A DNA stretch of 31,129 nucleotides from an uncultured Eubacteriales bacterium (GCA_900540045.1 UQEF01000025.1:1-31129), one strand, 5' to 3'. Shown: positions 6,504 through 16,113, numbered from the stretch's first letter. The notes: generated from the letters alone by a model not told the origin. A program made the numbers and translations.

Positions 6504-7552
6504 TGGGGCGTCACCTGCAAAAGCACGGGGTTATGATCGCTGTGCTGAAAATTCAAATCCACAGTGTGGATAAGGTTGACCTTCAGGTTATCGGATACAA
6601 TGAACCCGTCGATCACATACAGCTGCGCGTTTTCCCGGTCGCCGTCGTATGGCTTGTCCAGCAGGCGGCAGGTGGGCTTGGAGGCGTCAAAAACATAGCT
6701 GAATCCGGCGGGAAGCTCGCTGTTGTAGAGCTTTCCCGGCTGCCAGGTGCTTTCGTCCAGCACGGGGAAGGTGTCCGCGCCCTCGAAGGTCTGGTTGAAA
6801 TCGCCACCGGCTATGACATAGTTGCCATTGCGGTATTCGGCGGCGATGATCTGCATCAGCTGCTCGGTCTGGGCGCGCTTGCCCTCGCCGTCGTCGTACG
6901 CCTCCAGATGGAGGTTGATGATGACCAGTTCCTTCTCCGTGCCCTCCACGGGCACGCGCTCCACCAGCAGGCAGCGCTTGAGGTTGGCCACACGCATGGG
7001 CCAGGTGAAGGGCACAGGCAGGCTTTCGCGCGTGGCCTGCGTCACGTTCAAGTCCGTAAAGGTAACCAGGCCGCTTTCCACCTTGCCAAGCGGCGGCCAG
7101 GGGAAGGGCACAAAATCGCATTTGTAGTTGTACGCTACGGCCATGTTCAGCGACAGGCCATGGCGGTAGGTATCGGCCTGATTGACATAATAGCTGCGGT
7201 AGGAATCGAAGTCCACCTCCTGGAGAAGGTAGATATCCGCATCCTGGCGCGCCAGCTCACTGAGGATGCCGTTCATGTTGTCGCGCACAATCTGCTCGCT
7301 CTCCGGCCGCACCATGGTGCCGCCATCCATGAAGAAATCCTGATCGCGGCCCAGCCCGCAATAGCCGGTGTTGAAGCTGAGCACGTCCAGCCGCTCGCCC
7401 ACGCGCACATTATCGCTGCGCGCGGCCTGCGTCACCTCCAGCTGCTCGATATCGTCGGGACGGTACTCCGTCAGCGTAAGATAGCCCACCAGCCCGCCGG
7501 CCGCCAGCACCAGAACCCCCAGTACCAGCAGCAATGCCTTGATGATTTTCAT
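6500..7552 (-). CDS. Membrane-anchored endonuclease/exonuclease/phosphatase family protein
   Basis: A 350-residue protein with one N-terminal membrane segment (about residues 5-27) and an extracytoplasmic EEP domain. Motifs in order are LDVLSFNTGY (metal-binding Asn), DADIYLLQEVD (catalytic Glu), VIINLHLEA, VIAGGDFNQ and the C-terminal HSDHNPVLL. EEP proteins are metal-dependent phosphodiesterases acting on nucleic acids, inositol phosphates or sphingolipids. Because the domain faces outside, a nutrient-scavenging nuclease or phosphatase role is plausible but not shown. I chose the ATG at 7552 because the membrane anchor follows directly (MKIIKALLLVLGVLVLA). A frame open to 7594 overlaps the promoter and is unlikely. 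Confidence 0.88.
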   Translation of the reverse strand: MKIIKALLLVLGVLVLAAGGLVGYLTLTEYRPDDIEQLEVTQAARSDNVRVGERLDVLSFNTGYCGLGRDQDFFMDGGTMVRPESEQIVRDNMNGILSELARQDADIYLLQEVDFDSYRSYYVNQADTYRHGLSLNMAVAYNYKCDFVPFPWPPLGKVESGLVTFTDLNVTQATRESLPVPFTWPMRVANLKRCLLVERVPVEGTEKELVIINLHLEAYDDGEGKRAQTEQLMQIIAAEYRNGNYVIAGGDFNQTFEGADTFPVLDESTWQPGKLYNSELPAGFSYVFDASKPTCRLLDKPYDGDRENAQLYVIDGFIVSDNLKVNLIHTVDLNFQHSDHNPVLLQVTPQ

Positions 7553-7599
7553 ATTCCGTCGCCCCCTTGCATGCGGCGTTTTTCCACTTTTCAACCAAC

Positions 7600-7628
7600 A
7601 TCATACCACATTTCTCCGGTCCGCTCAA
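7600..7628 (-). promoter_or_regulatory. Sigma-A promoter for the EEP-yaiI pair
   Basis: The minus strand shows TTGAGC (7628-7623), 17 bp, TATGAT (7605-7600). The expected start site is about 40 nt before the EEP ATG. The 126-bp gap it lies in holds no other convincing gene or terminator. Confidence 0.7.
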
Positions 7629-7678
7629 GGTGAGAAAAAAGGCTTCTGCTGCGCATTCCGTTTTCTTTTTCACGCGCC

Positions 7679-8521
7679 TCACGCCTTCCTTTTTCCCTGA
7701 TAATAGGCGCACAGCACCCGTCCATTCAGCCACGGAGGCAGCAGCGCGTGCAGCCACACCGCCAGATGCTGATCCGGCTTGGCCACGCGCAGGCGGAAGC
7801 GCATATGCCTGCGCTCCACATTTTGGACCAGTTTCTCGCCCAGCCGGTCCGGGGAAAGCCCGTTCGCCTCGTCGCTGTGGATGACGGCCACAGCCGCGTC
7901 AAAGCGCTCGTGATAAGGCGACGCCCCGTTTTCCTCACGGGCGTTCAAGCGCGTGCGCTGGCTGCCGCCGCGGTGATCGCCCGGCTCCACCAGGCACACC
8001 TGCACGCCCCAGGGAGCGGTCTCCATGGCCAGGCATTCCGCATACCCCTCCAGTGCGTGCTTGCTGGCTGTATAGGCGCTCTGAAACGGGATACCCAAGA
8101 GTCCGTTGATGGAGGAAAACAGCACGATGCGTCCGCTGCCCTGCGCCCGCATATAGGGCAGCGCAAGCCCCACCATGCGCGCCGCGCCGGTAAAATTGGT
8201 GTCCAGCACGCGGTTGTATTCGTCCGCTCCTGTCTTTTCGCACGAGCCCAGCACCAGCACCGCCGCGCCGCATACCAGCGCGTCCACGCGGGGGCTGATC
8301 TCCAGCGCCCGTCGGACAAAGTGCGCGCAGCTTTCTCCATCCGTCACGTCCAGCCGGAGACGGACCCAGTGCTCCGCCTTTTCTTCTTCAGGCGCGGTGC
8401 CGTCCGCAAAAGACCGCGCCCCGGCAACGACCAGCCAGCCCCGCCCGGCAAACGCCTTCGCCGTGGCCAGGCCCAGTCCGCTGGACGCGCCCGTGATCCA
8501 AACCGTCTTGATGGTTGTCAA
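7679..8521 (-). CDS. Short-chain dehydrogenase/reductase (SDR), classical type
   Basis: A 280-residue NAD(P)-dependent oxidoreductase of unknown substrate. The Rossmann motif TGASSGLG lies at about residues 10-17. LDVTD (adenine pocket) and DALVCGAAVL follow; this last is a variant of the usual NNAG motif. The catalytic residues are Ser in LFSSING and YTASK (Tyr, Lys). The PG motif is VEPGDHRGG. The C-terminal part from about residue 195 is variable, as usual for substrate specificity. No ATG or GTG lies in frame between an upstream stop and the conserved start, so translation must begin at the TTG at 8521, with only an AGGGGG very close to it; initiation may be weak or controlled. A strong promoter lies at 8596-8624. 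Confidence 0.9.
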   Translation of the reverse strand: MTTIKTVWITGASSGLGLATAKAFAGRGWLVVAGARSFADGTAPEEEKAEHWVRLRLDVTDGESCAHFVRRALEISPRVDALVCGAAVLVLGSCEKTGADEYNRVLDTNFTGAARMVGLALPYMRAQGSGRIVLFSSINGLLGIPFQSAYTASKHALEGYAECLAMETAPWGVQVCLVEPGDHRGGSQRTRLNAREENGASPYHERFDAAVAVIHSDEANGLSPDRLGEKLVQNVERRHMRFRLRVAKPDQHLAVWLHALLPPWLNGRVLCAYYQGKRKA

Positions 8522-8595
8522 GCCCCCTTTTCGGCCTTTATCCTGCGCCGCGGATAAGGACCATCAATATGAATGACAGCGGCGCATCCGCTGCT

Positions 8596-8624
8596 ATTAT
8601 ATCGGAGGGATGCGCCTGGCGCAA
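8596..8624 (-). promoter_or_regulatory. Sigma-A promoter for the SDR gene
   Basis: The minus strand shows TTGCGC (8624-8619), 17 bp, TATAAT (8601-8596, perfect -10). It gives a leader of about 68 nt that contains two small hairpins (CAGCGG/CCGCTG near the start, TTATCC/GGATAA just before the ribosome binding region) ahead of the unusual TTG start. Confidence 0.75.
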
Positions 8625-8655
8625 GCGCGCGGCAGGCAAAAGCCGTCAAATCAAT

Positions 8656-8685
8656 GCGCCCGGGCTGCCATACGGCCCCGGGCGC
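8656..8685 (-). terminator. Probable terminator hairpin after rsmI
   Basis: The arms GCGCCCGGG (8656-8664) and CCCGGGCGC (8677-8685) pair perfectly with a 12-nt loop. The hairpin begins 9 nt after the rsmI stop. On the minus strand the following bases are ATTGATTTG rather than a clean T run, so termination may be partial. Confidence 0.5.
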
Positions 8686-8694
8686 CTTATCGTT

Positions 8695-9558
8695 TTATTT
8701 CGCGTTCTCCATCAGCTGCTTCACGCGCAGGCTGGCCGCATACACGGCGTTTTTCCGCTCACCCTGCGCAACCACTTCCTCCATGCTCTGCCTAAGGCTT
8801 AGCCCCCGCGCCAGCCCGTCGAACAGCCGTGCCTCCAGCGAAAGCTCGCTCGGGGGCGCCTGCGGCGCAGGGATGTCCTCCTGGGCCCATTCAAACACCA
8901 GGCAGTATTCTCCCTTTTCCGCCTTGGGGTTTTGCTCGATGGCTTCCAGCACCTGCGCAACCGGACCGCGCAGGGTTTTTTCGTATCTTTTGGTCAGATC
9001 GCAGCTGGCGCTGACCCGGGTGTGGGGCAGCGTTTCGGCCACGGCGTCCAGCAGATCCCGCACGCGATGCGGCGATTCGTGCACCACCGCCAGGCGCGAC
9101 CTGCGCGCCATGTCCAGCAGCTTTTCCTTCAGCTCGCCCTTCTGACGGGGCAGAAAGCCGAAGAAGGTAAATTCGCTGATCGCAAAGCCGCTCACGCTCA
9201 GGGCCGAAGCCATGGCCGTGGGACCCGGCACAGCCACCGCTTCGATGCCGTTTTGCACCGCCTCGCGCACCAGCACGCTGCCTGGGTCCGAAATGCAGGG
9301 GGTGCCCGCATCGGTGGTGACGGCCACGTCAATGCCTTCCTCCAGCATACGCCGGACGATTCCCGCCGCCTTGCCCCGCTCGTTGTGCTCGTGGCAGCTG
9401 ATCAGCGGCGTGTGGATGTCAAAGGCGCTGAGCAGCTTCTGGGTCACGCGCGTGTCCTCGGCAGCGATCAGCGATACGCTTTGGAGCGTTTCGATGGCGC
9501 GGGGCGTCATATCGCCCAGGTTCCCGATGGGGGTTGCGACCACATACAAAGTCGGCAT
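8695..9558 (-). CDS. rsmI: RsmI, 16S rRNA (cytidine-1402-2'-O)-methyltransferase
   Basis: This tetrapyrrole-methylase-fold enzyme 2'-O-methylates C1402 in the decoding centre of 16S rRNA, using SAM. The 287 residues are the normal length. Motifs are LYVVATPIGNLGDMTPRA at the N-terminus, AAEDTRVTQKLL, VAVTTDAGTPCISDPG, VPGPTAMASALSVSG, FFGFLPR and HESPHRVRDLL. All are diagnostic of the family. The start at 9558 has AAGAGG upstream and lies only 3 nt after the rsmH stop, so the two methyltransferases are co-transcribed. Confidence 0.97.
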   Translation of the reverse strand: MPTLYVVATPIGNLGDMTPRAIETLQSVSLIAAEDTRVTQKLLSAFDIHTPLISCHEHNERGKAAGIVRRMLEEGIDVAVTTDAGTPCISDPGSVLVREAVQNGIEAVAVPGPTAMASALSVSGFAISEFTFFGFLPRQKGELKEKLLDMARRSRLAVVHESPHRVRDLLDAVAETLPHTRVSASCDLTKRYEKTLRGPVAQVLEAIEQNPKAEKGEYCLVFEWAQEDIPAPQAPPSELSLEARLFDGLARGLSLRQSMEEVVAQGERKNAVYAASLRVKQLMENAK

Positions 9559-9561
9559 GGC

Positions 9562-10503
9562 TTACCTCTTTTCAAACACGCGAAGCTTGGCGCTGCGCGC
9601 ACGGGGATTGCTTGCGACCTCCTGCGCCGAGGGCTTGACCGCGCCGCCCGTCAGCACGCGGCCCAGCGGCTTTTTGCCGCAGGTGCATACGGGGGCCTTG
9701 GGCGGGCAGGTACAGGGGTTTTGCAGCTGGCGAAACGTCTGCTTCACGATGCGGTCCTCCAGCGAATGGAAGGTGATCACCAGCAGCCGCCCGCCGGGGG
9801 CCAGCAGGTCGACAAAGTCGCAGAGCGCCTGCCGGAGCGGGTCCAGCTCGTCGTTCAGCGCGATGCGCACGGCCTGGAACGTGCGGCGGGCAGGATGCCC
9901 ATCGTCCTTGCGGCGCACGGCTTTGGGGATGGCCGCATCCACCACGGCCACCAGGTCGCCCGTGGTCAGGATCGGCGCTTTCGCCCGCCGCTCCACAAAG
10001 ATCTGCGCAATGCGCGCGGCCCATTTTTCCTCGCCATACTCGGTGAGGATGCGGCGAAACTCCTCCTGCGAAATGCCAGCCAGGTATTCCGCGGCCGTGG
10101 GTCCCTGGGAGGGGTCCATGCGCATGTCCAGCGGCGCGTCCTCGTGGTAGCTGAAGCCGCGCGCAGCCTCGTCCAGCTGATGGCTGCTCACCCCCAGATC
10201 CACCAGCGCGCCGGTAAGGGGCGGCGCGCCCGCCGCGCAGAGCAGCGCCTTTGCATCGTGAAAGTTGCCGTGAATCGCCTGAAAGCCGGGATACGCCTTC
10301 AGTCGCGCCGAGGCGGCGGCAATGGCCTCGCCGTCGCGGTCGATGCCGTACAGCCGCGCCGTGCCGCCGGAAAGGCGCAAAATGCCCTCGCTGTGGCCGC
10401 CGCCGCCCAGCGTGCCGTCCAGATAGACGCCGTCGGGCCGGGGCGCCATCCATTCCATAACCTCGTCAAAGAGTACCGGCACATGATGAAATGCGTTGTC
10501 CAT
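9562..10503 (-). CDS. rsmH: RsmH (MraW), 16S rRNA (cytosine-1402-N4)-methyltransferase
   Basis: A 313-residue SAM-dependent enzyme that N4-methylates C1402 of 16S rRNA, the same nucleotide that RsmI modifies. Motifs are FHHVPVLFDEVMEWM, YLDGTLGGGGHSEGIL (SAM site), LVDLGVSSHQLDEAARGFS, DAPLDMRMD, FQAVRIALNDEL and VITFHSLEDRIVK. The C-terminus carries a Cys-containing stretch (CTCPPKAPVCTCGKKP), typical of the family. In most Firmicutes the gene sits in the division/cell-wall cluster beside mraZ and ftsL; here it follows valS and precedes rsmI. The start at 10503 has ACGGAGG upstream. Confidence 0.97.
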   Translation of the reverse strand: MDNAFHHVPVLFDEVMEWMAPRPDGVYLDGTLGGGGHSEGILRLSGGTARLYGIDRDGEAIAAASARLKAYPGFQAIHGNFHDAKALLCAAGAPPLTGALVDLGVSSHQLDEAARGFSYHEDAPLDMRMDPSQGPTAAEYLAGISQEEFRRILTEYGEEKWAARIAQIFVERRAKAPILTTGDLVAVVDAAIPKAVRRKDDGHPARRTFQAVRIALNDELDPLRQALCDFVDLLAPGGRLLVITFHSLEDRIVKQTFRQLQNPCTCPPKAPVCTCGKKPLGRVLTGGAVKPSAQEVASNPRARSAKLRVFEKR

Positions 10504-10518
10504 GCTTCCTCCGTAAAA

Positions 10519-10540
10519 GCGGGCCGGTTCCCCGGCCCGC
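10519..10540 (-). terminator. Hairpin between valS and rsmH (partial terminator)
   Basis: GCGGGCCGG (10519-10527) and CCGGCCCGC (10532-10540) form a perfect 9-bp stem with a 4-nt loop. On the minus strand it is followed by TTTT and then directly by the ACGGAGG site of rsmH. The short T run suggests partial termination, so that rsmH-rsmI receive only part of the valS transcript; I see no separate promoter for rsmH. Confidence 0.5.
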
Positions 10541-10549
10541 CGTCCGTTC

Positions 10550-13186
<2,637 letters not shown>

Positions 13187-13212
13187 GGGGTTTCCTCCCT
13201 TTCTCATCCGGC

Positions 13213-13422
13213 TTACAATCCGGGGAACACATCCAGCAGAATCAGCGCGCCCAGCAGCGCCAGCACAAGCCCCGCGATTCTCACCGGCAGCACGGCGCGC
13301 TCGCCGCGGTCGCGCAGCACGAACCTGCACAGCCGGGTCGCCTGCACGCACAGGACCGCACCCGCCAGCAGCAGCGTAATGCCCGGCACGCTCAGCCGCG
13401 AAAGCACCTTTTCCCAATCCAC
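13213..13422 (-). CDS. Small two-pass membrane protein encoded between the T-box and valS
   Basis: I do not recognise the family. The 69 residues contain two hydrophobic segments (about 12-31, PGITLLLAGAVLCVQATRL, and about 45-65, VRIAGLVLALLGALILLDVF) separated by a basic loop (CRFVLRDRGER). The start is a GTG at 13422 with AAAGGA about 10 nt upstream, 35 nt after the T-box terminator T run. The stop is 26 nt before the valS ATG, so it shares the T-box-controlled transcript. The frame stays open upstream to 13704, but that would pass through the T-box. A chance frame cannot be fully excluded; the clean membrane pattern and spacing favour a real gene. Confidence 0.6.
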   Translation of the reverse strand: MDWEKVLSRLSVPGITLLLAGAVLCVQATRLCRFVLRDRGERAVLPVRIAGLVLALLGALILLDVFPGL

Positions 13423-13456
13423 GGCAATCGCATCCTTTCCTGGCAAGCCTGAAACC

Positions 13457-13690
13457 AAAAAAGCCGCCCGCGTCCAAAGGACGGAGCAGCTCCGTGGTAC
13501 CACCTTACTTCGCGGCCCGATGGGCCGCCTCAATGCGCTGTAACGTGCGCGCACGGCGAGGCTATGACCAGTGCCATTCACCCCACGCCCTCCCAGGCGA
13601 CCTTCCCCTTCCCGTGCATCCGAACCGCCTTTCAGCCGGCGAGCGGTCCTCTCTTGGGCGACGGGGCAGGGTACTCCTCCTGTTCTCAGG
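13457..13690 (-). promoter_or_regulatory. Valine T-box riboswitch leader
   Basis: Read on the minus strand, the T-box landmarks occur in order: AGGAGTA (13678-13672) at the start of stem I, AAGAGAGG (13655-13648), GCTGAAAGG, then GAAGGTCGCC with a probable GUC valine specifier at 13601-13599. The conserved T-box AAGGTGGTACCACGG lies at 13506-13492, and a GC-rich terminator stem is followed by six T at 13462-13457. The UGGU of the T-box bulge can pair with an ACCA tRNA end. Uncharged tRNA-Val would favour antitermination and expression of the downstream membrane protein and valS. Exact 5' end and specifier frame were judged by eye. Confidence 0.9.
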
Positions 13691-13700
13691 GCCATACGGC

Positions 13701-13732
13701 GCAAGGCCGCCCGAACTGTCAGGCAGCCTTGC
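13701..13732 (-). terminator. Stem-loop after rpmF without a T run
   Basis: GCAAGGCCGCC (13701-13711) pairs with GGCAGCCTTGC (13722-13732) over 11 bp with one G-U pair and a 10-nt loop, starting 18 nt after the rpmF stop. No T run follows on the minus strand. It could be a weak terminator or an RNA 3'-end stabiliser between rpmF and the T-box leader. Confidence 0.4.
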
Positions 13733-13749
13733 AGCCATGGAAGAGATGC

Positions 13750-13944
13750 TTACGCATTCTCCTTCTTCTCGGTCATGTCGATGACCTGAACGCCGTTGTA
13801 ATATCCGCAATGCTTGCACACGCGGTGGGACAGCTTCTTTTCGTGGCACTGCGGGCACTCGACGATGCCGGGCAGGCTGAGCTTCCAATTTGCGCGGCGC
13901 TTGCGGCCACGGGCCTTGGATACTTTTCCCTTGGGAAGAGCCAT
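13750..13944 (-). CDS. rpmF: 50S ribosomal protein L32, zinc-ribbon form
   Basis: A 64-residue structural protein of the large ribosomal subunit. The N-terminus [20 protein letters not shown] is characteristic, and CPQC (Cys30, Cys33) and CKHC (Cys43, Cys46) form the zinc ribbon (C+ type). The start has GAGGAGGTG upstream. It normally follows yceD directly; here a membrane protein gene lies between them, and rpmF has its own consensus promoter at 14158-14186 plus a leader of about 200 nt with strong hairpins. Confidence 0.97.
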   Translation of the reverse strand: MALPKGKVSKARGRKRRANWKLSLPGIVECPQCHEKKLSHRVCKHCGYYNGVQVIDMTEKKENA

Positions 13945-13965
13945 GGTTACACCTCCTCATTCCGC

Positions 13966-14014
13966 GCCCCGTCGCTGACGGGGCTTTCCAAATCGTTCGC
14001 CTGGGGAGGCGAAC
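13966..14014 (-). promoter_or_regulatory. Two strong hairpins in the rpmF leader
   Basis: GCCCCGTC/GACGGGGC (13966-13973 with 13977-13984, 3-nt loop) and GTTCGCCT/AGGCGAAC (13995-14002 with 14007-14014, 4-nt loop) are both perfect 8-bp stems. They sit just upstream of the rpmF ribosome binding site within a leader of roughly 207 nt. Neither is followed by a T run, so they look like an RNA regulatory structure rather than terminators. Autoregulation by L32 is only a guess. Confidence 0.5.
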
Positions 14015-14157
14015 CAGCCTTCCGGGGAATGACGAGGCAGATGCGTTTGCCGCTTCCTGCGCCCGATCCCGGCCATCATAGACAAGGTATTCATCCTTTG
14101 CAACGCTGCGGCGGCGCCTCCTTGCGCAAACGCCTGTCCACAACGTGACCAATTTGT

Positions 14158-14186
14158 ATTATATGATGGAGCAATTTCTTTGTCAA
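14158..14186 (-). promoter_or_regulatory. Perfect-consensus sigma-A promoter for rpmF
   Basis: The minus strand shows TTGACA (14186-14181), 17 bp, TATAAT (14163-14158): both boxes and the spacing are ideal. The -35 box overlaps the stop codon of the upstream membrane protein gene. The start site should be near 14151, giving a leader of about 207 nt before the rpmF ATG at 13944. Confidence 0.9.
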
Positions 14187-15403
14187 GCCCTTTTTTGAAC
14201 GTCTCTGCACGATCCGCCTTCCCCGATGCCGCTGAGCACTCTCAGCGCAGAAGAGGCGGCAAACACCGTCACCGAAAGCTGCTTGTAGGTCATCCAGAAA
14301 TGCAGCCGCGAATGATTCTGCAAAACGCAATACCACACAACCGGCCACAGGGCGACCGCCGCCAGCGCAAGCGCCTGCGGCCAGCATTTCAGGCTTCCTT
14401 TGCGAACCGCATAAATGCCTTCCACCAGCAGCATCAGCGCAAATGCGCCGACGTTGGCCCCCATGAAGAAGGTTTCCAGATTGATGAGCACTGCGCTGCG
14501 AATGCTCACGTCAACAGCGCCCGTTTCCGTATAGAAGGCCCCCGTGGTTCGGAAAGCGGCCTGAGACAGGATCTCTCCCAGCACATTTTCGCCTGTCAGC
14601 AGCGTGCCGACTACGCCCTTTCCAAACCAGGTAAGCCCGTACCCCAGGACCCACGCTGCGGACAGCAGGAATGTCTTTTTCCAGACCGGAGTCGCCCCCT
14701 CACCGTCCCCAACCATCTGCAAGAGGCAGCATACCAGCGGATAGCCCAGCGCAAGGACGGGAAACGTCAGGAAATCAAAAAAGCACACCAGCGACCCCAG
14801 AAGAAGGAAAAACTCGTACACACGGCTGCGAACGGCCTTCCATCCGCACAGCACGGCGGCGCTGCCCGCCAGGGCAAGGAAACTTACGGACATGTACTGC
14901 TGGCAAAACGGCGCAATCAGCAGAAACGACATCAGCAGCCCGCCGCAGAAATGCGCCGCGGTTCTCCAGCCGAACCGCTCGCGGCACTTCCATCCGCAGA
15001 CAAGGAACAGCGCCATCAGGCTCATCATGTTCAAATACCGGATGTTGACAATGCTCAGCACGATCATCAGCGGCCGCAGCACCACGGCGTAGCCGTGCCA
15101 GTATCGCGCATAATCCGTGCGCATCGCCGCCTCCGTCACGCTTCGGCCGCCGCGCAGCAGTCCCTCATAGATCCGTATATCCGTCAGATTGTCCGTGATG
15201 CTGAAGCCCGTATGCCAGAAATAGTTGGCATACCCGCCCACCATGTTGCTCTCTTCCGTGAGCATGCCGACTGCCGCCCCGACATTGTCGCTGATCCATT
15301 CGTCGGGAAAGGAATAGGCAACCAGCATCAAGCCGGTATACAGACAAATGGCGGCCAGCAGCAGCGCTGCCAGGCGCATCCCCCTGCCCAGGACCCTTTG
15401 CAT
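14183..15403 (-). CDS. Polytopic membrane protein of unknown function lying between yceD and rpmF
   Basis: The 406 residues contain about ten hydrophobic segments. After the first (about residues 9-30) comes an extracytoplasmic stretch rich in aromatic and acidic residues (EESNMVGGYANYFWHTGF, TDYARYWHGYAVVLRPL). The C-terminal end has WPVVWYCVLQNHSRLHFWMTY, a motif with two His near the membrane that resembles some GT-C glycosyltransferase-like membrane proteins, though I cannot name a family with confidence. The start at 15403 has GGAGGGG upstream and lies 14 nt after the yceD stop, so it is co-transcribed with yceD. Base composition looks a little less GC-rich than its neighbours by eye, not measured. 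Confidence 0.85.
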   Translation of the reverse strand: MQRVLGRGMRLAALLLAAICLYTGLMLVAYSFPDEWISDNVGAAVGMLTEESNMVGGYANYFWHTGFSITDNLTDIRIYEGLLRGGRSVTEAAMRTDYARYWHGYAVVLRPLMIVLSIVNIRYLNMMSLMALFLVCGWKCRERFGWRTAAHFCGGLLMSFLLIAPFCQQYMSVSFLALAGSAAVLCGWKAVRSRVYEFFLLLGSLVCFFDFLTFPVLALGYPLVCCLLQMVGDGEGATPVWKKTFLLSAAWVLGYGLTWFGKGVVGTLLTGENVLGEILSQAAFRTTGAFYTETGAVDVSIRSAVLINLETFFMGANVGAFALMLLVEGIYAVRKGSLKCWPQALALAAVALWPVVWYCVLQNHSRLHFWMTYKQLSVTVFAASSALRVLSGIGEGGSCRDVQKRA

Positions 15404-15417
15404 ATTTCCCCTCCGCC

Positions 15418-15936
15418 CTAGTGCATCTGCTTCTGCGAATCCAGCAGCTCATCCAGTCCCTCAAAGGGACGGTAGGTTCCTTCGTCCTCCGGCTCCTCGT
15501 TCCATACTTTTCCGGCCTCGTTCCAGGCCTTCAGCTCCGTGGAGGCATGACAATCCGCACTGCCGCATACAAAGCGCATCGGCAGGCTGAGCATCACCAG
15601 CGTCAGCGCCATGTGGTCCAGCGGCACAGACTTGCCCTCGTAGCGAAAGCATTCATCCTCGGTTTCGTTGGCGTCCTTGCGGAAAGTTTCGTCGAAGTCA
15701 ATCTCTATGGCTTTTTCCGCCGGTGCCAGGCATACGGCGCAAGCGGCGTGTGCCGTGGTCGTCAGCCTTCCCTCCAGCCGAACGGTGTCATCCGCCACAA
15801 AATAGGTTCCCTCCAGCGTCACTGCGTCAAAGGTCACCGCTTCGCCGCCCACGTCCTGCGCCTCCAGCATCAGCCTCGCCTCAAAGGGAAACGGCGTCGC
15901 CGGGTGGACAAAGCCGCGGGATACATCCAGTTCCAT
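15418..15936 (-). CDS. YceD family protein (DUF177)
   Basis: A 172-residue cytoplasmic protein linked in bacteria and plastids to 23S rRNA accumulation and usually encoded just before rpmF. Family features are the N-terminal beta-rich domain, the CAVCLAPAEKAIEIDFDETF motif at about residues 69-88, and a second Cys-containing stretch (FVCGSADCHAS) followed by EEPEDEGTYRPFEGLDELL. The start at 15936 has CGGAGGTGG upstream. A promoter lies at 15981-16010. Confidence 0.92.
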   Translation of the reverse strand: MELDVSRGFVHPATPFPFEARLMLEAQDVGGEAVTFDAVTLEGTYFVADDTVRLEGRLTTTAHAACAVCLAPAEKAIEIDFDETFRKDANETEDECFRYEGKSVPLDHMALTLVMLSLPMRFVCGSADCHASTELKAWNEAGKVWNEEPEDEGTYRPFEGLDELLDSQKQMH

Positions 15937-15980
15937 ACTGCCACCTCCGTTTTAAAAGCGCGGTTTTGCACGCGTCTTTC

Positions 15981-16010
15981 ATTATAGGGACGGCTGTGCT
16001 GCCTTGTCAA
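15981..16010 (-). promoter_or_regulatory. Sigma-A promoter for yceD
   Basis: The minus strand shows TTGACA (16010-16005), 18 bp, TATAAT (15986-15981). Both boxes are perfect. The start site is expected about 40 nt before the yceD ATG. Confidence 0.85.
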
Positions 16011-16113
16011 GCTGCGCGGAGCGCGGCAGCCATCAGGCCCGCACAGCCCAGCATTCCCGCCCGCCTGATCCATCCCCTTATCATAGGCGCACCTCACCGC
16101 GTTTTGTCCAAGA

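Noticed and set aside
13187..13477. 97-codon N-terminal extension of valS
   Set aside because: It runs through the small membrane protein gene and the T-box terminator, matches no synthetase sequence, and the ATG at 13186 has a strong ribosome binding site.
13423..13704. N-terminal extension of the 69-residue membrane protein
   Set aside because: It translates the T-box leader, including its terminator, and would start inside stem I.
16031..16072. ATCAGGC/GCCTGAT inverted repeat between the yceD promoter and ackA terminator
   Set aside because: Only 7 bp with a long loop; likely chance.
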